From positions 248,001 through 312,000 of the forward strand of contig NZ_FONG01000009.1 of the NCBI RefSeq assembly GCF_900112845.1: 64,000 nt of DNA, read 5' to 3'. The position numbers and the translations under genes were made by a program. Below, one piece after another: positions 51,056 through 60,398 of the stretch (within the stretch, counting starts at the first letter, position 1; each line of letters begins with the position of its first letter). The DNA comes from Actinacidiphila alni. GTDB taxonomy: Bacteria; Actinomycetota; Actinomycetes; Streptomycetales; Streptomycetaceae. Under the pieces are notes generated by a model. It did no database searches, was not told the DNA's origin, and saw only the letters and a list, made by a program, of their open reading frames with translations.

Positions 51056-52300
51056 ATGGGGTGTCCCGGGGATTCCGTATCTGTGTCCATGTCCATGTCC
51101 GGGGCTGTGTCCGCGTCCGCGTCTGCGTCCGCGCGGGGCGGGACGTACGACGTGCTCGTCGTGGGCGGCGGTGTCATCGGTCTTGTGACGGCGTGGCGGG
51201 CCGCGCAGCGCGGGCTGCGGGTGGCCGTGGCCGATCCGGAACCGGGCGGCGGGGCCGCGCGGGTGGCGGCCGGGATGCTGGCCGCGGTGACCGAACTGCA
51301 GTACGGCGAGCAGACGTTGCTCGATCTGAATCTGGCGTCGGCGCGGCGCTATCCGGACTTCGCGGCCGAGGTGACCGCGGCCACCGGCCTCGACGTCGGT
51401 TTCCGCGCGTGCGGCACGCTCGCCGTCGCCCTGGACGCGGACGACCGGGCGCACCTGCGCGACCTGCACGCCTTCCAGACCTCGCTGGGCCTGCCGTCGG
51501 AGTGGCTGAGCGGCCGGGACTGCCGCCGTCTGGAGCCGATGCTCGCGCCGGGCGTACGCGGCGGGCTGCGGGTGGACGGCGACCACCAGGTCGACCCGCG
51601 GCGGCTGGCGACGGCGCTGCTGCGGGCGGCGGAGCTGGCCGGGGTGCGCGTGCACCGCTCGGCGGTGGCGCGGGTGACGGTCGCGCACGGCCGGGCCACG
51701 GGCGCCGTGCTGGCCGACGGCACCGCCCTGGCCGCGGGCCGCACCGTCCTGGCGGCGGGCAGCAGCAGCGGCCGGATCGAAGGCGTCCCTGAGTCCGCGC
51801 TGCCGCCGGTCCGCCCGGTGAAGGGGCAGATCCTGCGGCTGCGCGTCCCGCCCGGGCACGCGCCCTTCCTGTCCCGTACGGTCCGGGCCGTCGTCCGCGG
51901 CAGCCATGTCTATCTCGTGCCGCGCGAGAACGGGGAGCTGGTGCTCGGCGCGACCAGCGAGGAGTGCGGCTGGGACACCACGGTGACCGCCGGCGGCGTC
52001 TACGAACTGCTGCGCGACGCGCACGAGTTGGTGCCCGGCATCACGGAACTGCCGCTCACCGAGACGCTGGCCGGGCTGCGGCCCGGCTCCCCCGACAACG
52101 CGCCGCTGCTCGGACGCACCGCGCTGGACGGCCTGCTGCTGGCCACCGGGCACCACCGCAACGGCGTGCTGCTCACCCCGGTGACCGGCGAGATCATGGC
52201 GGAGCTGCTGGTCACCGGTGAACTGCCGGGGTATGCGCGGCCGTTCGCCGCCTCCCGGTTCACCGCTTCGTCCCCGGTGCGCGAGGAGCAGACCGTATGA
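51056..52300 (+). CDS. thiO: Glycine oxidase ThiO
   Basis: A 414-residue FAD enzyme oxidising glycine to the imine used in thiazole formation. The dinucleotide fold YDVLVVGGGVIGLVTAWRAA begins near residue 31. Before it lies a Ser-rich N-terminal stretch made of near-repeats (SVSVSMSMSG, SASASASA) from six-base DNA repeats, not found in typical ThiO. ATG 51056, 10 bases after GGAGG, is taken as start; later in-frame starts within the repeats would shorten the tail. Overlaps thiS (ATGA). Confidence 0.92.
   Translation: MGCPGDSVSVSMSMSGAVSASASASARGGTYDVLVVGGGVIGLVTAWRAAQRGLRVAVADPEPGGGAARVAAGMLAAVTELQYGEQTLLDLNLASARRYPDFAAEVTAATGLDVGFRACGTLAVALDADDRAHLRDLHAFQTSLGLPSEWLSGRDCRRLEPMLAPGVRGGLRVDGDHQVDPRRLATALLRAAELAGVRVHRSAVARVTVAHGRATGAVLADGTALAAGRTVLAAGSSSGRIEGVPESALPPVRPVKGQILRLRVPPGHAPFLSRTVRAVVRGSHVYLVPRENGELVLGATSEECGWDTTVTAGGVYELLRDAHELVPGITELPLTETLAGLRPGSPDNAPLLGRTALDGLLLATGHHRNGVLLTPVTGEIMAELLVTGELPGYARPFAASRFTASSPVREEQTV
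51082..51139 (+). repeat. Six-base direct repeats at the 5' end of thiO
   Basis: Units of the type GTGTCC/ATGTCC and GCGTCC/GCGTCT alternate for about 58 bases, encoding alternating Ser with Val, Met or Ala. Copy number could vary by slippage without changing the reading frame. Confidence 0.7.
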
Positions 52301-52512
52301 CCGGCACGACCATCACCGTCAAGGTCAACGGCGAGGAGCGCGCGGTGTCGGCGCCGCTCGCCCTCGACGCCCTGGTCGCGGGCCACACCCGCGCCACCTC
52401 CGGCGTCGCCGCCGCGCTCAACGAGACGGTCGTCCCCCGAACGCGCTGGGCGGCGACGCCGCTGTCCGACGGCGACCGGGTGGAGATCCTGACCGCCGTG
52501 CAGGGGGGCTGA
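52297..52512 (+). CDS. thiS: Sulfur carrier protein ThiS
   Basis: A 71-residue beta-grasp sulfur carrier. It begins with the VKVNGEERAV strand pair and ends ILTAVQGG, the Gly-Gly tail that is adenylated and thiocarboxylated. ATG 52297 overlaps the thiO stop by four bases; thiG follows after 3 bases. Confidence 0.96.
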   Translation: MTGTTITVKVNGEERAVSAPLALDALVAGHTRATSGVAAALNETVVPRTRWAATPLSDGDRVEILTAVQGG

Positions 52513-53334
<822 letters not shown>

Positions 53335-53355
53335 CCCGCACGCCGCGGGGGCCTG

Positions 53356-53372
53356 ACCCCCTGTCGGGGGGT
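53356..53372 (+). terminator. Small hairpin after thiG
   Basis: ACCCCC and GGGGGT pair around TGTC just 22 bases after the thiG stop; weaker than the other terminators in the window. Confidence 0.55.
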
Positions 53373-53408
53373 GCGTGAGGTCTCCTGCGGAGTGCGGGAG
53401 TCATGTTT

Positions 53409-53542
53409 TTAGGGGCGCGGGGAACTGCGCGCTCAGCCCCCACCGGCCCGGTGGTCGCAAAACAACAGCGTCTGCCCCGCTGGGGGCGGTCTTTCGCCTG
53501 AAGGCGCGCTACGGCTGGCCGCGCAGTTCCCCGCGCCCCTAA
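53409..53542. repeat. Dispersed streptomycete inverted-repeat element
   Basis: Perfect 23-base arms, 53409-53431 (starts TTAGGGGCGCGGGGAACTGC) and 53520-53542, enclose 88 bases that themselves contain small stems (CACCGGCCCGGTG, CGCCTGAAGGCG). The arm sequence is one I know as very frequent in Streptomyces intergenic regions. It fills most of the 325-base gap between thiG and the kinase gene. No coding sequence is present. Confidence 0.85.
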
Positions 53543-53645
53543 CGGGGCACCCTCCTCCGCTGCGTGCGGGTAACGGAAATGTTGCGAAGGCCACGGGTAC
53601 GGTACAGAGCGGGCGCGTACCGCCGATCGGGGCATTACGGCCTCG

Positions 53646-53651
53646 TAGAAT
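53646..53651 (+). promoter_or_regulatory. -10 element for a probably leaderless kinase mRNA
   Basis: TAGAAT, a good -10, ends eight bases before GTG 53660. Transcription would then start at or beside the start codon. No convincing -35 is visible. Confidence 0.5.
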
Positions 53652-53659
53652 CGGCGATC

Positions 53660-55645
53660 GTGGACACGACCGTGCAGGACCCGCTCGTCGGGCAGACGCT
53701 CGACCGCCGTTATCGGGTCGAGGCGCGCATCGCGGTGGGGGGCATGGCCACGGTGTACCGGGCCATGGACACCCGCCTGGACCGGGTGCTCGCCCTGAAG
53801 GTGATGCACCCGGCGCTGGCGACCGACACCGGCTTCGTCGAGCGCTTCATCCGTGAGGCCAAAGCCGTGGCCAAGCTGGCGCACCCGAATGTCGTCGGGA
53901 TGTTCGACCAGGGCGCCGACGGCACGTACGTGTATCTGGCGATGGAGTACGTGGCGGGCTGCACGCTGCGCGACGTGCTGCGCGAGCGCGGCGCGCTCCA
54001 GCCGCGGGCGGCACTGGACATCGTGGAGCCGGTGCTCGCGGCGCTGGGCGCGGCCCACCGCGCCGGGCTGATCCACCGCGACATGAAGCCCGAGAATGTG
54101 CTGATCGGCGACGACGGCCGGGTGAAGGTCGCCGACTTCGGCCTGGTCAGGGCGGTGGACACGCAGACCAGCGCGTCCACCGGATCACTGCTGGGCACCG
54201 TGTCCTATCTGGCGCCGGAACAGATCGGGCACGGCGCGGTCGACCAGCGCACGGACGTGTACGCCTGCGGTGTCGTGCTGTACGAGATGCTCACCGGGCG
54301 GAAGCCGTACGACGGGACGACGCCTGCGCAGGTGATGTTCCAGCACCTGAACGAGGACGTGCCCGCGCCGTCCGCCGCGGTGCCGGGGATCGCGGCGGGC
54401 CTGGACGCGCTGGTCGCGCGGGCGACGTGCCGCGACCCGCAGGGCCGGCCCGCGGACGCCGTGGACCTGCTCGCGGAGGTCCGCGAGGTGCGCGCGTCGC
54501 TGAGCCGGGCGCAGTTGGACAACGAGCCGGGGCCCGCGGACACCATCGGCGAGATGAGCGGCGCGGGTTCCGAGGACCCGACGAGCGTGGTGAGCCGCCC
54601 GGCGACGGCCTTCGCGTCCGAGCCGCCGCCCGCGGCGCCCGCACGGACCTCACCGCCCCCGCAGCCGCCGGACGGCGGCCTGAACCGTACGAGCCGGCTG
54701 CTGCTGCCGCCCCCGCCGCCGGACGAACCCCCTGGTGTGCCGCCCGGCGCGCCCCGCGGGAAGGCCCGCGGCAGGCGCGGCCCGCTGGCCGTCCTGCTGG
54801 TGCTGCTCGTGGTGCTGGGGGTCGGCGCGGGCGCCTGGTACATCGTCGACGGGCAGTTCACGAAGGTGCCCGCGGTGCTGGCGCTGCCGCAGGCGCAGGC
54901 GGAGAAGAAGCTCGACGCGGCCGGGCTGCGCGCGAAGGTGACGCAGGACTTCTCGATCACGGTGCCGCGCGGCGAGGTGATCTCCACCGATCCCGGTCCC
55001 GGCAAGCGGATCCGCAGCAACGGCACGGTGACGCTGACGGTGTCCAAGGGCCCGCAGCAGGTGCGGGTGCCCGATGTGCGCGGCCGGGCGCTGGCGGTGG
55101 CGCGCAAGGAGCTGAAGGACGCGGGGCTGACGCCCGGCACGGTGAAGCAGGACTTCAGCGAGGACGTGCCGCGCGGTCAGGTGGTCTCCACCGACCCGGC
55201 GGGCGGCATCCGGCGGTCGCCGGACACCCCGGTGGCGATCACCGTCTCGCGCGGCGCCCCGGTGGACGTGCCCGATGTGGTCGGCGACTCGGTGACCGAC
55301 GCGCAGCAGGAGTTGCAGGACGCGGGCCTGAAGGTCGTGCTCGCACCGGAGAAGGTCTTCTCCGACGTCGCGGACAAGGACTCCGTCGCCACGGTCTCGC
55401 CGGAGGTCGGCACGCAGGTCGGCACCGGTGACACGGTGACGATCACCGTGTCCAAGGGGCAGCAGCAGTTCGACGTGCCGAAGGTGACGGGCAAGAAGAA
55501 GGACGAGGCCAAGCAGATCCTCCAGGACGCGGGCTTCGACGTCCGGGTGATCAGCGTGTTCTTCGGCGACACCGTCTTCAGCCAGTCCCCGGACGGCGGC
55601 GGCCAGGCCCCCAAGGGCGCCACGATCACCATCTGGGTGCGCTGA
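53660..55645 (+). CDS. PASTA-domain Ser/Thr protein kinase
   Basis: A 661-residue membrane kinase of the PknB/PknL/Stk type. Kinase domain at residues 15-285: Gly-loop IAVGGMATVYRA, Lys47 in LALKVMH, catalytic HRDMKPEN, DFG and APEQ. A Pro-rich linker, one membrane helix (LAVLLVLLVVLGVGAGAWYIV) near residue 380, then four extracellular PASTA domains that in this family bind muropeptides or lipid II. GTG 53660 gives VDTTVQDPLVGQTLD. It has its own promoter and is followed 5 bases later by the nfo gene. Confidence 0.96.
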   Translation: MDTTVQDPLVGQTLDRRYRVEARIAVGGMATVYRAMDTRLDRVLALKVMHPALATDTGFVERFIREAKAVAKLAHPNVVGMFDQGADGTYVYLAMEYVAGCTLRDVLRERGALQPRAALDIVEPVLAALGAAHRAGLIHRDMKPENVLIGDDGRVKVADFGLVRAVDTQTSASTGSLLGTVSYLAPEQIGHGAVDQRTDVYACGVVLYEMLTGRKPYDGTTPAQVMFQHLNEDVPAPSAAVPGIAAGLDALVARATCRDPQGRPADAVDLLAEVREVRASLSRAQLDNEPGPADTIGEMSGAGSEDPTSVVSRPATAFASEPPPAAPARTSPPPQPPDGGLNRTSRLLLPPPPPDEPPGVPPGAPRGKARGRRGPLAVLLVLLVVLGVGAGAWYIVDGQFTKVPAVLALPQAQAEKKLDAAGLRAKVTQDFSITVPRGEVISTDPGPGKRIRSNGTVTLTVSKGPQQVRVPDVRGRALAVARKELKDAGLTPGTVKQDFSEDVPRGQVVSTDPAGGIRRSPDTPVAITVSRGAPVDVPDVVGDSVTDAQQELQDAGLKVVLAPEKVFSDVADKDSVATVSPEVGTQVGTGDTVTITVSKGQQQFDVPKVTGKKKDEAKQILQDAGFDVRVISVFFGDTVFSQSPDGGGQAPKGATITIWVR

Positions 55646-55650
55646 CCGCG

Positions 55651-56508
55651 GTGCGGCGGCGCAATCCGGTGGGCAGCCACGTCCCGGTGGCGGGCGGCCT
55701 CGCGACCGTGGGTCTGGGGTACGCGGAGCGGATCGGCGCGGAGACCGTGCAGGTCTTCGCGGCCAATCCGCGCGGCTGGGCGACCCCGCCCGGCAGTCCG
55801 GCGCAGGACGAGGAATTCCGCGCCCGGTGCGCGGAGCTGGACCTGCCCGCGTACGTCCACGCGCCGTATCTGATCAACTTCGGCTCGCACACCGAGGCGA
55901 CGGTGGACCGCTCGGTGGAGTCGCTGCGGCACTCGCTGCGCCGGGCGCGGGCGATCGGCGCGCTGGGCGTGGTGGTGCACACCGGTTCCGCGACCGGTGG
56001 CCGGAGCCGGGAGACGGCGCTGGCGCAGGTACGGGAGCGGCTGCGGCCGCTGCTGGACGAGCTGACGCACGACGACGACCCGTGGCTGCTGCTGGAGCCG
56101 ACGGCGGGCCAGGGCTCCTCGCTCTGTTCGCTGGTCGCGGACCTCGGCCCGTACATGGACGCGCTCGACCGGCACCCGCGTCTCGGGGTCTGCCTCGACA
56201 CCTGCCACGCCTTCGCGGCCGGGCACGACATGGCCGCGCCCGGCGGGATGGCGGCGATGCTGGACGAGCTGACGGCGACGGCCGGGCCCGGCCGGCTGCG
56301 GCTGGTGCACGCCAACGGCAGCAAGGACGTGTGCGGGGCGCGCAAGGACCGGCACGCCAACATCGACGCGGGCCACCTGGGCGCCGAGCCCTTCCGTGAG
56401 CTGCTGCGGCACCCGGCGACCGAGGGTGTCCCGCTGGTCATCGAGACACCGGGCGGGCCCGAGGGCCACGCCGCGGACGTGAAACTGCTGAAGGAACTCC
56501 GCCGATAG
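55651..56508 (+). CDS. nfo: Endonuclease IV (AP endonuclease, Nfo)
   Basis: A 285-residue TIM-barrel AP endonuclease cutting 5' of abasic sites. Zinc-ligand motifs are visible: GSHVPVAGG near residue 8, VVHTGS, LEPTAGQG, CLDTCHAFAAG, HANGSKDVCGARKDRHANIDAGHLG and the final VIETPGG. Start GTG 55651, 5 bases after the kinase stop, so probably one transcript. Confidence 0.93.
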   Translation: MRRRNPVGSHVPVAGGLATVGLGYAERIGAETVQVFAANPRGWATPPGSPAQDEEFRARCAELDLPAYVHAPYLINFGSHTEATVDRSVESLRHSLRRARAIGALGVVVHTGSATGGRSRETALAQVRERLRPLLDELTHDDDPWLLLEPTAGQGSSLCSLVADLGPYMDALDRHPRLGVCLDTCHAFAAGHDMAAPGGMAAMLDELTATAGPGRLRLVHANGSKDVCGARKDRHANIDAGHLGAEPFRELLRHPATEGVPLVIETPGGPEGHAADVKLLKELRR

Positions 56509-56510
56509 GA

Positions 56511-56527
56511 ATACCCCCTGGGGGTAT
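56511..56527. promoter_or_regulatory. CsoR-like palindrome ATACCCCC-T-GGGGGTAT
   Basis: A perfect palindrome with 8-base arms and one central base, starting two bases after the nfo stop and about 55 bases before the DUF4396 gene. CsoR-family copper sensors bind inverted repeats with ATACCC-type arms in front of copper genes. Regulation by copper (or another thiophilic metal) is inferred. Confidence 0.65.
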
Positions 56528-56582
56528 GTGGTTGTGGCGGGTGCAAGGCACCGCACGCACTACCGGAGGACGGGGACATCCG

Positions 56583-57107
56583 ATGTCGTACGAGCACGCG
56601 GCACACACCGCGCACACGGCGGACACCGCACACGAACACGGCCACAGGCACGAACACGGTCACGGCGCCGGGTCGAGTTGGGCGATGGCCGCCCAGGCCA
56701 CGCTGCACTGCCTCACCGGCTGCGCCATCGGCGAGATCCTCGGCATGCTGATCGGTACGGCACTGGGCTGGGGCAATGTGCCGACGATGCTGCTGGCGAT
56801 CGCGCTGGCCTTCGTCTTCGGCTACTCGCTCACCATGCGCGGTGTGCTGCGGGCCGGCCTTGACCTGCGGGCGGCGCTGAAGGTGGCGCTCGCCGCCGAC
56901 ACCGTCTCCATCGTCTTCATGGAGCTGGCCGACAACGGCACGATCCTGGTCTTCCCCGGCGCCATGGACGCCACCCTCGGCGACGCGCTGTTCTGGGTGA
57001 GCCTGGCACTGTCCTTCGTGGTGGCCTTCGCGGTCACCACCCCGGTGAACAAGTGGCTGATCGGACGGGGCAAGGGGCACGCGGTGGTACACCAGTACCA
57101 CCACTGA
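56583..57107 (+). CDS. DUF4396 membrane protein with His-rich N-terminus
   Basis: A 174-residue protein. Residues 1-30 are exceptionally rich in His (HAAHTAHTADTAHEHGHRHE), a probable metal-binding tail; then come about four membrane helices, the first containing LHCLTGCAIGE, with two more Cys or acidic residues in ADTVSIVFMELADNG. The C-terminus is again His-containing. This is the DUF4396 family; members are linked to copper or other transition metals only by context. A CsoR-like site lies upstream. GGAGGA is 12 bases before ATG 56583. Confidence 0.85.
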   Translation: MSYEHAAHTAHTADTAHEHGHRHEHGHGAGSSWAMAAQATLHCLTGCAIGEILGMLIGTALGWGNVPTMLLAIALAFVFGYSLTMRGVLRAGLDLRAALKVALAADTVSIVFMELADNGTILVFPGAMDATLGDALFWVSLALSFVVAFAVTTPVNKWLIGRGKGHAVVHQYHH

Positions 57108-57135
57108 GGCCCCCGGACGGCAGGGCGGCCCGGCG

Positions 57136-57750
57136 CTACAGTTCCGGGCCGTCGCCCGGCCCCTCCTGGTACGAATAGCGCTGCTCGGTCCAGGGGTCGC
57201 CGAGATTGTGGTAACCGCGTTCCTCCCAGAAGCCGCGGCGGTCCGCCGTCATGTACTCCACACCGCGGACCCATTTCGGGCCCTTCCACGCGTAGAGGCC
57301 CGGGACGACGAGGCGGACCGGAAAGCCGTGTTCCGCGGTCAGGGGTTCGCCGCCCTTATGCGTGGCGAATATCGACTTGTCGTCGAGGAAGTCCTCGATC
57401 CGGATATTCGAGCTGTAGCCGTATTCGGCCCACACCATCACGTGGGTGACATCGTCGGCTGGCGGCGCCAGCTTCACCACGGTGTCGGTGGAAACCCCGC
57501 CCCATTCGATGCCGAGCATCGAGAACTTCGTGACGCAGTGGAAGTCGGCGATGACCGTGGCATACGGCAGCGCCGCGAACTCCGCGTGGTTCCAGCAGGT
57601 CTTGTCGCCGTCCGCGGTCGCGCCGAAGACCCGGAACTCCCAGCGGTCGGCCTTGAACCGCGGCACAGGACCGTAATGGGTGACCGGCCAGCCGCGCTGG
57701 ATCCGCTGCCCGGGAGGAAGCTCCCCCGCATGACGTTCGGACCGGCCCAT
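57136..57750 (-). CDS. Sulfite oxidase-like molybdopterin protein
   Basis: A 204-residue oxidoreductase_molyb domain protein, without the heme or dimerisation domains of full sulfite oxidase. The molybdenum-ligating Cys is in DFHCVTKFS, and GFPVRLVVPGLYAWKGPKWVRGVEY is the family signature. It resembles the catalytic core of YedY/MsrP-type enzymes but has no signal peptide, so it should be cytoplasmic. ATG 57750; divergent from bfr. Confidence 0.92.
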   Translation of the reverse strand: MGRSERHAGELPPGQRIQRGWPVTHYGPVPRFKADRWEFRVFGATADGDKTCWNHAEFAALPYATVIADFHCVTKFSMLGIEWGGVSTDTVVKLAPPADDVTHVMVWAEYGYSSNIRIEDFLDDKSIFATHKGGEPLTAEHGFPVRLVVPGLYAWKGPKWVRGVEYMTADRRGFWEERGYHNLGDPWTEQRYSYQEGPGDGPEL

Positions 57751-57817
57751 GTCTCCATGGTGACAGACCGGACGTGATGCTTCTGACCGGGTGGGTCCAT
57801 TCCGGACATGCCGGACC

Positions 57818-57836
57818 TTACGTAAGCCTTCGCTTA
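57818..57836. promoter_or_regulatory. IdeR/DmdR1-like iron box upstream of bfr
   Basis: TTACGTAAGCCTTCGCTTA matches the IdeR/DmdR1 consensus (TWAGGTWAGSCTWACCTWA) at 16 of 19 positions by my count. It lies 70 bases before the bfr start and 68 before the sulfite-oxidase-like gene, in the divergent region. Confidence 0.55.
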
Positions 57837-57906
57837 CTGGAACGAACCGTACGACCAGTGCAAAGATGCGCCGAACCTGTCGAACGAATGGAAGGGCGGC
57901 GTTGCC

Positions 57907-58386
57907 ATGCAGGGCGACCCCGAGGTCATCGAGTTCCTCAACGAACAGCTGACCGCCGAGCTGACCGCGATCAACCAGTACTTCCTGCACGCGAAGATGC
58001 AGGAGAACTTCGGCTGGGTGAAGCTCGCGAAGTACACCCGGTCGGAGTCGTTCGACGAGATGAAGCACGCGGAGATCCTGACCGACCGGATCCTCTTCCT
58101 GGACGGGCTGCCGAACTACCAGCGGCTCTTCCACGTCCGGGTGGGCCAGACGGTCACCGAGATGTTCCAGGCGGACCGGCAGGTCGAGGTCGAGGCGATC
58201 GACCGCCTGCGGCGCGGCATCGAGGTCATGCGCGCCAAGGGCGACGCCACGTCGAAGAACATCTTCGAGTCGATCCTCGCGGACGAGGAGCACCACATCG
58301 ACTACCTGGACACGCAGCTGGAGCTGATCGAGAAGCTCGGTGAGCCGCTGTACATCGCCCAGCTCATCGAGCAGCCGGAGTCCTGA
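57907..58386 (+). CDS. bfr: Bacterioferritin
   Basis: A 159-residue heme ferritin storing iron as 24-mers. All six ferroxidase residues are in their usual places: Glu18, Glu51, His54, Glu94, Glu127, His130; Met52 is the heme ligand. ATG 57907 follows GGAAGGG. The gene meets bfd tail to tail with 19 bases between. An iron box lies upstream. Confidence 0.97.
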   Translation: MQGDPEVIEFLNEQLTAELTAINQYFLHAKMQENFGWVKLAKYTRSESFDEMKHAEILTDRILFLDGLPNYQRLFHVRVGQTVTEMFQADRQVEVEAIDRLRRGIEVMRAKGDATSKNIFESILADEEHHIDYLDTQLELIEKLGEPLYIAQLIEQPES

Positions 58387-58405
58387 CCCCGGCTTCCCCC
58401 AAGAC

Positions 58406-58693
58406 TCAGGCCGCTTCGGCCTCGGCGGCGATCCCGGTCTCGGCCACCACCCGCTCCGGCTCCGCGACGGCCGCCGGCATCGCCGCAAGGCGCTGCGCGG
58501 CGGCCGGGGCGGTGCGGGCGGGGGCGGCGCCGCGGCCGAGCAGGCCCTGGATGCGCTTGACGCAGGAACCGCAGTCGGTGCCCGCCTTGCAGGCGGAGGC
58601 GATCTGGCGCGGGGTGCAGCGGCCGTCGACGGCGTGCTGCTTGACCTGCTGTTCGGTGATGCCGAAGCAGGAGCAGACGTACACGCGGGTCAC
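58406..58693 (-). CDS. bfd: Bacterioferritin-associated ferredoxin
   Basis: A 95-residue [2Fe-2S] protein reducing the iron core of bacterioferritin for release. The cluster Cys are at 7 and 9 (VCSC) and 41 and 44 (CGSC); two further Cys are at 26 and 35. The tail after residue 55 is Ala/Pro-rich. Start GTG 58693. It is convergent with bfr, so the pair form one iron storage/mobilisation unit with separate promoters. Confidence 0.95.
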   Translation of the reverse strand: MTRVYVCSCFGITEQQVKQHAVDGRCTPRQIASACKAGTDCGSCVKRIQGLLGRGAAPARTAPAAAQRLAAMPAAVAEPERVVAETGIAAEAEAA

Positions 58694-58717
58694 CGCCGAT
58701 CCGGGGGGCTCAGGAGC

Positions 58718-58736
58718 TGAGGTTATCCTTACCTTA
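58718..58736 (-). promoter_or_regulatory. IdeR/DmdR1-like iron box upstream of bfd
   Basis: Read on the minus strand TAAGGTAAGGATAACCTCA matches the IdeR/DmdR1 consensus at 17 of 19 positions by my count. It ends 25 bases before the bfd start, a place fitting repression when iron is plentiful. Confidence 0.8.
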
Positions 58737-58764
58737 CCCGGCGACCGCGGCCGGGAAAAGCGCC

Positions 58765-58797
58765 GAGGGGCGCGGATCGATGTGATCCGCGCCCCTC
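58765..58797. terminator. Hairpin, related in sequence to the one at 38384
   Basis: Perfect 14-base arms (58765-58778 with 58784-58797) around loop GATGT. It lies after the aro gene stop (minus strand) and before the bfd upstream region. Sequence and loop resemble the 38384 hairpin closely. Confidence 0.85.
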
Positions 58798-58828
58798 TCG
58801 CGTTCCGTCCCCCCGCAGGGGTCCGCGG

Positions 58829-60319
<1,491 letters not shown>

Positions 60320-60398
60320 TCACATGGGGCGCGGGCCGATCGGCCCACGCCAAGGGGAGGGCGCGCGCTCGCGTGCCGAAATCACCGAGGGCTGCGCG

